A stretch of 64,000 nucleotides of DNA, taken from NCBI RefSeq assembly GCF_000004075.3, contig NC_026659.2, positions 30,398,272 to 30,462,271 of the forward strand. The letters run 5' to 3'. The position numbers and the translations under genes are program-made. Shown piece by piece: positions 58,227 through 64,000 of the stretch. Position 1 is the first letter of the stretch, and each line of letters starts with the position of its first letter. Source of the DNA: Cucumis sativus. Taxonomy: Eukaryota; Streptophyta; Magnoliopsida; Cucurbitales; Cucurbitaceae. The notes under the pieces were generated by a model. The model was not told where the DNA came from. It searched no databases and was given only the letters and a program-made list of their open reading frames with translations.

Positions 58227-59644
58227 TCATCCCAAAATTTTCAGAGACTTCCTGTTCTTCATCAAATCAGCTTTGTTCTCCATCTTCAAAGGTAAAGGAG
58301 CAGTGAATGCAGAAACGCCATTGTTACCAGTCATCATCTTCCTTCTATGGTTTCTTTCTCCATCACTGACCTCTGGAGATTCGCCATCTACTTCTTCATC
58401 TCCATGTCCTTCTTCATCATCCTCGGCTTCCTCAGAAAATTCCTTAATCTCCATTGCTTCGTTGCAAGTATCCTCCACAAGTTCATCACCTGAATCTCTT
58501 TCATCCATAACACCATAATCTTCATGTGGATTCTTGCTACTTAAAACTCTAGATAAGTCTCCATTCTCAGCAAATCTAACACTTTTCTTCACTCTAGGTT
58601 GAAGAATTTGATGGTTTTTCACAAGGTTTCGATTTCGAGTTTGATTCTTCTCTTTGATAGTGATCCTAGGGGACTCCTCCAACTCTTCCTCCTCTTCTTT
58701 CACATTATTCTCAAGAATTCTTGAACGCTCACAAATCTTTTCAACTCTGTTCTTTAATTTCTCAATAGTTTCCTTATGATTCTCATAGCATTTATGCTTA
58801 GGATTAGAAGGAACCCTAAATTTACTAACATTTTGACCTAACCTCAGATTTGGAAGCCCGTTTCTCTTCTTCACAGCAAAATTATCAATTCGCTCCAAGA
58901 ACTGAACCAAGTCTCTGATAAGGTTCTTCTTGCTGTCTTTGACCATTGGATCACTACCCTGTGAAGATCATTGAAAAAAATCAAATACAATAAAAGTAAA
59001 ACAATAAAAAGCACCCACCAAACTTAAATTACCTGAATGGAATCGAGATGGAGAAGAAAATCCATTATTTCGAGAGAAATGGCGTTACGATCGAAGTACA
59101 ATCCATTGGAAAACGACGATTGTAGAGACTCATATCTAGACTTGATGATGGCGAGATCTTTAAGCTCACTGAAAGCTCTGGATCTACGAACAAGGAAAGC
59201 TCGAAAATGGGTTTGGATTGTACTGGCAGCAACATGGCGGAGAGATTGGGAAGGAAGATGAGAAGCAAAAACACGAGGGAGGGAGGATTCAAGAGCTTCG
59301 ATGCGGGAGAGAAGAGAAGAGACAGTAGAATGGTGAAGGACTTGAGGAATTTCTTGTTTCTTCTGATTTTGGGGACCGAGAAACTGATAATGTGATTGAA
59401 ACGACTTTTGGGAACGGAGAGTTGGGTATTGGTGAAATTGGGCGGATTGAAGGATTTGAGAAGCAAGAGCTTGAAGAAGAGGGTCGGACGGAGACACCGG
59501 GAGGTGAGGAGAGGGGTGGTGAGTTTGGAAACAGGTAGTGGTGAAATCCCCGCCGCCGCCACCGCCGCAGCAACAGGCGAAGGGAAGATGGGTTTGGTGG
59601 AAATGGGGTTGATGGGGTTGATGGGGATGGTGATGAGAGGCCAT
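58227..59644 (-). CDS. BAG8: BAG family molecular chaperone regulator 8-like protein with IQ motif
   Basis: BAG-domain cochaperone expected to bind the Hsp70 nucleotide-binding domain and, through its IQ motif, calmodulin. Two exons, 59033-59644 and 58227-58958, give 447 residues in frame. The N-terminus is His/Pro-rich (MASHHHPHQPHQPHFHQTHL) followed by a Cys3-Gly6 cluster (residues 24-32). The IQ motif is STIQTHFRAFLVRRSRAFSE (I143-Q144), and the BAG helices run on from LKDLAIIKSRYESLQSSFSN across the intron through KNLIRDLVQFLERIDNF. The C-terminal ~130 residues are highly acidic (EESPRITIKEK; EEAEDDEEGHGDEEVDGESP). In Arabidopsis, IQ-containing BAGs are BAG5-BAG8. The assignment to BAG8 rests on overall resemblance; a plastid location is sometimes predicted but the N-terminus here is not a clear transit peptide. 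Confidence 0.85.
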
Positions 59645-61751
59645 TGGAGGCTTGAAGATTGAATCTTGAAGCTTAATCGCTGAATAGGGATGGGGATTCT
59701 TCGAGGGTTTGGAGAAAATGGTGGTTTTGGAAGTGAAGAACAGGAAAAGAGTGCTACCACGATCGATGTGTCAAAAAGGGGCTTCGATTTTGGCGAACTT
59801 TTTGTTTTTCTTTTTCTCAAGGCAACAAAAACAATCCAATCTTTATACAATTAGTTTTCATGTCTATTTGTTAATTGAAGTTTTAGAATGAAGATTTGAT
59901 GATAAAATTTAATAGATTTTTATATATAACTATATAAACACCATAGAATTGAAGAACTTAACCTATACTAAATTTGTTGTAAAAGTTACACTCAATTAAC
60001 ATCTACGTATGCTAAAATTATGAGATCTATAATTTAAATTTGATGCTAGTTGCAATTACATGATTTGAAAAGTCCATTTTTAGTACAACAATTTAGTTGA
60101 TTCTACTATTCTATTATTTGGATAGTTCATTTATCTATTAGTCTTTATATCATTTTTCAACTTTAAGAGAAATAATGCATTTTACTTATCTAGACTCTCG
60201 TTTATTTTTTTAATAGCATGGCATAAACATTTTAAACAAACAATTTAAATACTATTTTTTCTAAACAAGTAGTAACTCAAAATAATGGAACATGTTCTTT
60301 CCAAAACACCTCAAACTAAAGTCTTCTTTACAAATAGCAATCACATAATGTATTTTACAAACAAAAAATGCAAAAGTACACAATAAGCAACAAAAAGAAT
60401 CATTAACAAAAGTTTGAAGTACAAAAAAGATAATATTTGCTCATTTAAAAGTATTTTTCACTAAAGAATGTACTAAAAATGTTGTGCCACTAAAAGATAT
60501 GAGTAAATAAGATGTCTCCAAAATCTTGGTCCTAAACATTCATGTCTTTAATCAAATAGAACACTTGAATGAGGTCGACAATAGTTATATCATTCAAGAG
60601 ACTAATCACTTCCAAACAGTCATATTCTACCATGACTTTCTCAAAATGGGACATTGAGATAATTGCAAGTCTCTTGTTTAAATCATAACTTCACTGTACT
60701 TGATCATGAGTCTTACAATCGTTGAAACATTCGTTTGGATTTGATCTTTAGTACTTCTAGATACTTGATTTTCTCTCATATTTTCTAAAAGCACACTTAC
60801 TAGATATTTACACTAAAGTAAGTACACAACGTAACCATAAATTACAAGTTTGGCTTCTAAACCCTAAGTTCCATAGCTTTTATATAACATTCTCCTAGAC
60901 AATATATCATCTAGTCTATTTAATCTCTACATTTTAAAAGGTTTAAATAAAATTTTAACTTTCATTTTATATAAGCTTTCAAGTACATCAAATTGGAATA
61001 GAGATTCAAACTATCGACTCTAATGAATGTAGTTTATGTCAATTTCAGTCAAGTATGTTTACTTTTGTATATGTTATTGTCATTAACTTATTGTTTTTTT
61101 AGCTTAACATGGAATGGAGGCTTCAAACTAAAATGTCTAAACCAACTAATCATGTAACTTATAAAACAATTAACATAAGATGCAAAATTAACCAAAAGTG
61201 AGTTTAGCTTAACAGTAGTTTGGCATGATATTTCATTCTAGAATCCGAAAATTGTTGCCCTAAAAAATATTAGATTGAAGACTGCATTCAACTAGAAATC
61301 TATATGTGTGGTAAAGTCGTTGGTTCAAGTGTTAAGTGTTGGTACGAGTTTGAACTTTTAAAAGTATTGAGACTAAGGTTTATAGTTAGATGGAGATAGA
61401 ATAAGGAAAAGGAGACTTTTGTAATAGCGCAACTCATGATTGGGCCATTGTCACAACGGTTGTTAAGAGAGTAAGTTAAATCCATCAAAACCAAAGCTCC
61501 ACTGGAGTTAATCCAACGGTCATCAAACTGAACATATTTTCAAATTTTAATCTAACGGCCCACAAATACTAGCCGTTACACAGAGCGTTTTCTTCTCAAC
61601 GTTCCATTTTTCCCCATCTTCGTTTCGAATATATCCTTTCCATTCAAATCTCTTTCGTTTCTGAAGAATCGACCCCCCTCTCCTCCCCCTCCCCTTCACC
61701 GGCGGCGAAAATTTCTACCCATTTTCTGATCTGTCTTTTAGTTTCCGGCAG
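59645..61751. other. Divergent region between BAG8 and TPX2-family gene
   Basis: Flanking genes point away from each other. The left ~250 bases hold the BAG8 leader and promoter. 59.9-61.3 kb is AT-rich with no gene. The right ~300 bases are the TPX2-family promoter with repeated AACGG mitotic elements and a C-rich leader at 61.68 kb. A minus-strand frame at 61300-61494 is not supported. Confidence 0.6.
61455..61580 (+). promoter_or_regulatory. Cluster of mitosis-specific activator (MSA) elements
   Basis: TCCAACGGTCA at 61512-61522 matches the MSA consensus YCYAACGGYYA exactly. TCTAACGGCCC at 61551-61561 has one mismatch at the last base, and TGTAACGGCTA on the minus strand at 61570-61580 has one mismatch. 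A fourth AACGG core lies at 61455-61459. They are 170-300 bases before the TPX2-family start codon. MSA elements bind three-repeat MYB (MYB3R) factors and drive G2/M transcription. Confidence 0.7.
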
Positions 61752-63964
61752 ATGGGTTCAATCGGCAAGAACGGTGGAACAGTGACCCCTGTGAAAGAAT
61801 CAACGGGATCTAGATCGAAGATGATTCAAGAAGTTTCAAGGCATTCCGAGAATATGAATCCAAATGTTAATGATACGATTAGCCCAGTTCCGAAGCTCTC
61901 GAAATCTTCTCCTTTGATAAAATCTACAAAGACGGTTCAGAAATCGGCTGCGAGAAACCCTAGTGTGGTTTTGAACTCACCGAAGTACAAGATCCGGGAG
62001 AGGAAGTTTGTGGTGGCGAAGAAGAATCAAAAGAAGGAGAAAACTGGGAAGTCTAAGACTGATTGTAAGTGTGATGTTGGAAATGGGAGTGATTCGAAGA
62101 AGTGTTTGTGTTTGGCTTATGAGACTCTGAGAGCTTCTCAGGAGGAGTTTTTCAAGAATCAGAATGGTGGGATTGGGGAAATTAGGGCTGAGATTGAACT
62201 TGAAGAAGAAATGGAGAGGAAATTGATGATTCAAGACCTTCAAAATGAAGAAGGGATTGAAACAGAGAATCATGATGTTAATGGAGAGAGCGAATCTCCT
62301 GAACAAGTAAGTAGTTCGATAATCAAGAGGCGAAGAGAAAGGCTGTTGGAGACAGCAAGGAATAGTGTCCCAGAAACAGGATCTGGGAAAGTAAAGCATT
62401 TGGTACTGGCGTTTGAGAAACTAAGAACTATACAGGTTGCAAAGGAGGAGACTGATGAGAATGAGGAGAAGCAATTAGAAAACCAAGATAAGCCCATTGA
62501 AGAGAAGAGCAAGGTGATGAAATGGGCACTGCCAGGATTACCTCCTCCAAAGGTTATCGAATCATCTTCTTCGTTTTGTCCGTCTGAGCTTTTTCTGACA
62601 TCGGAAAATCTCGGTTTGGATTCTCGAGCTTCGGTTTCTTCTTCTTGGGACGGATCCCGTGGAAGGTCGGTACCTTAGTTACTTTTACCGCAGTAGTGTA
62701 TATTTGAAGAAAATGAATCCATTGTGTTATTATTGTCTAACTTTTGTTGTTTTCTTTCAAACTTCAGCATTTCAAGCAGGAATGGGGGAAGAAGAAGCAG
62801 AAGAAATGTAAGTGAAGACTTTTGTGTGAAGATCATTGCTAATGAAATGTTGAATGAACTGATTGATAATTGTAATGATTGTTGTGAATTTCAGAGCGCT
62901 GAATCTGCAGGCACAATTGGTGGAAGTAAATGGAAGAAAAAGCAGCTGAAAGTCACTAGGCAGAAGCCATTTAAGCTTAGAACAGAGGTAAAGAAAATGG
63001 GAATTATTGGAATGCATTAAATCTGTTATCTGCCCTTCAAATGTATTTGTGTTCTTTGCCCTTCAAATGTGTAGACTACTGTGCTATATAATTATAAACT
63101 CCTTGACTGTATAAAATCTCTTGCAGTCTTAGCTAATACATTATTAGTAGCCACGTAAATCTATGTATTGAGTCTTTATTGTTTAAGCTGTATATCTTTA
63201 TTTGTCAATTTCATGACAAGAATGAATCGTGAAAGTTTCAGCTTAATGAACAAATTCACAATGTTTGCTTTCCATGTTTCTTTTTGAATTTGCAGCAAAG
63301 AGGAAAGGAGAAGGAAGAAGAATTTCTGAAGAGGGTACAAGAAACAATGATAGAGGAAGAAAAACAGAGAATACCAATTGCTCAAGGTCTTCCATGGACA
63401 ACTGATGAACCAGAGGTAAAAAGATACCCTATTCACATATAACGCTTTTTCATGTTTTTTTCTAAACTTCAGCTCTTGAACCCCACTAATGCTTTAAAAA
63501 ATGTACATGTCCATTTGCGCAGTGCGTTGTGAAACCTCCAGTGAAGGAAATTACAAGACCAGTAGATCTGGTTCTCCACAGTGATGTAAGGGCAGTAGAA
63601 CGTGCCGAGTTCGACCATCAGGTGGATCTCAGAAAGAATTTTCTATTAGTTCCTTATGAAAAGTTAATATGATAGTCATGGCCTGCAACCCATTTAATCA
63701 TCCATGTTTGTTTTTGTAAATGAAGGTAGCAGAGAAATTGTCTGTGATAGAACAATACAAGATGGAAAGAGAGAAGCAAGAAAAGGTAAAGAAAAAAAAA
63801 TTGAAATGACTATCAATTCAATTGATATTGTATGTTGATTTGTTTGGTTTTTTTGTGATCAATTAACAGATGGCTGAGGAGGAAGAACTAAAGAGGTTGA
63901 GAAAGGAATTGGTTCCGAAGGCACAACCAATGCCTTATTTTGACAGACCCTTCATTCCTAGAAG
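61752..63964 (+). CDS. TPX2-family microtubule-associated protein, 3' part beyond the right edge
   Basis: Exons: 61752-62665, 62768-62807, 62895-62987, 63296-63415, 63523-63621, 63726-63785 and 63870-63964, in frame for 473 residues; the last donor (AGAAG then GTACAC) shows the gene continues off the window. Residues 1-110 are basic and Ser-rich. Two related helices follow, KKCLCLAYETLRASQ (116-130) and GKVKHLVLAFEKLRTIQ (212-228). The TPX2 region starts at KWKKKQLKVTRQKPFKLRTE and continues through RAVERAEFDHQVAEKLSVIE, the coiled-coil KMEREKQEKMAEEEELKRLR and MPYFDRPFIPRR, the usual TPX2 signature order. Such proteins bind and nucleate microtubules in spindle and phragmoplast. No Aurora-binding N-terminus is obvious, so it is TPX2-like rather than canonical TPX2. 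MSA promoter elements fit mitotic expression. Confidence 0.92.
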
Positions 63965-64000
63965 GTACACACATACATACACCAAAAAGTGGTTTAAGTT

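Noticed and set aside
59065-59850. 261-codon minus-strand frame overlapping BAG8 exon 1
   Set aside because: Out-of-frame shadow of the BAG8 exon; BAG8's own frame carries the IQ and BAG features.
1-64000. tRNA, rRNA, CRISPR array, prokaryotic operon or viral gene
   Set aside because: None was seen on either strand by reading. The only tRNA-like boxes belong to the SINE at 54431-54590. A tRNAscan or Rfam search would be needed to exclude small RNA genes formally.
1-64000. Biosynthetic or defence gene cluster
   Set aside because: Neighbouring genes belong to unrelated pathways, each with its own promoter; shared plastid or calcium themes are no more than expected by chance in a plant genome.

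Overview
This window is nuclear DNA from a flowering plant, almost certainly a eudicot. Genes are split by short GT-AG introns, intergenic DNA is AT-rich, and every recognisable product is a plant protein family (group I WRKY, CNGC2, GAUT13/14, MUB, BAG8, plant calmodulin-binding domain). Several short inverted-repeat elements resemble MITEs I associate with cucurbit genomes, so Cucurbitaceae is my best guess; this is inference from memory. No organellar, viral or bacterial segment was seen.

Layout, left to right. 1-2594 (-): 5' part of a group I WRKY factor running off the left edge. 2.6-9.4 kb: gene-free, AT-rich, with transposon remnants. 9.4-20 kb: four minus-strand genes in a row, namely a plastid DUF3598-like protein, prefoldin subunit 2, a probably mitochondrial uL18-like protein, and plastid chorismate mutase. 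22.7-23.6 kb (+): plastid UPF0301/AlgH-like protein. 24.7-28.7 kb (-): CNGC2 (DND1-type) ion channel. 28.7-35.6 kb: gene-free, with an LTR-like segment. 35.6-37.9 kb (+): plastid DUF4336 protein. 40.6-44.2 kb (+): calmodulin-binding-domain protein with a 1.27-kb leader intron. 45.8-48.1 kb (-): membrane-anchored ubiquitin-fold protein. 51.1-56.4 kb (-): galacturonosyltransferase (GAUT13/14 type). 58.2-59.6 kb (-): BAG8-type cochaperone. 61.75 kb to the right edge (+): 5' part of a TPX2-family microtubule protein.

The genes do not form a pathway or cluster; this is an ordinary syntenic stretch of housekeeping and signalling genes. Common threads are plastid function (DUF3598-like, chorismate mutase, UPF0301, DUF4336) and calcium/calmodulin signalling (CNGC2 with an IQ motif, BAG8 with an IQ motif, the calmodulin-binding-domain protein). 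Exon coordinates were assembled by hand from GT-AG sites and reading-frame continuity, and every chain given closes in frame. Transcript ends are not determined. I found no convincing new multi-gene system. The best leads are a cluster of mitosis-specific (MSA) promoter elements in front of the TPX2 gene, a helix motif shared by the TPX2-family and calmodulin-binding proteins, intronic SINE and MITE insertions, a stop-free in-frame intron, and four plastid or mitochondrial proteins of poorly known function.
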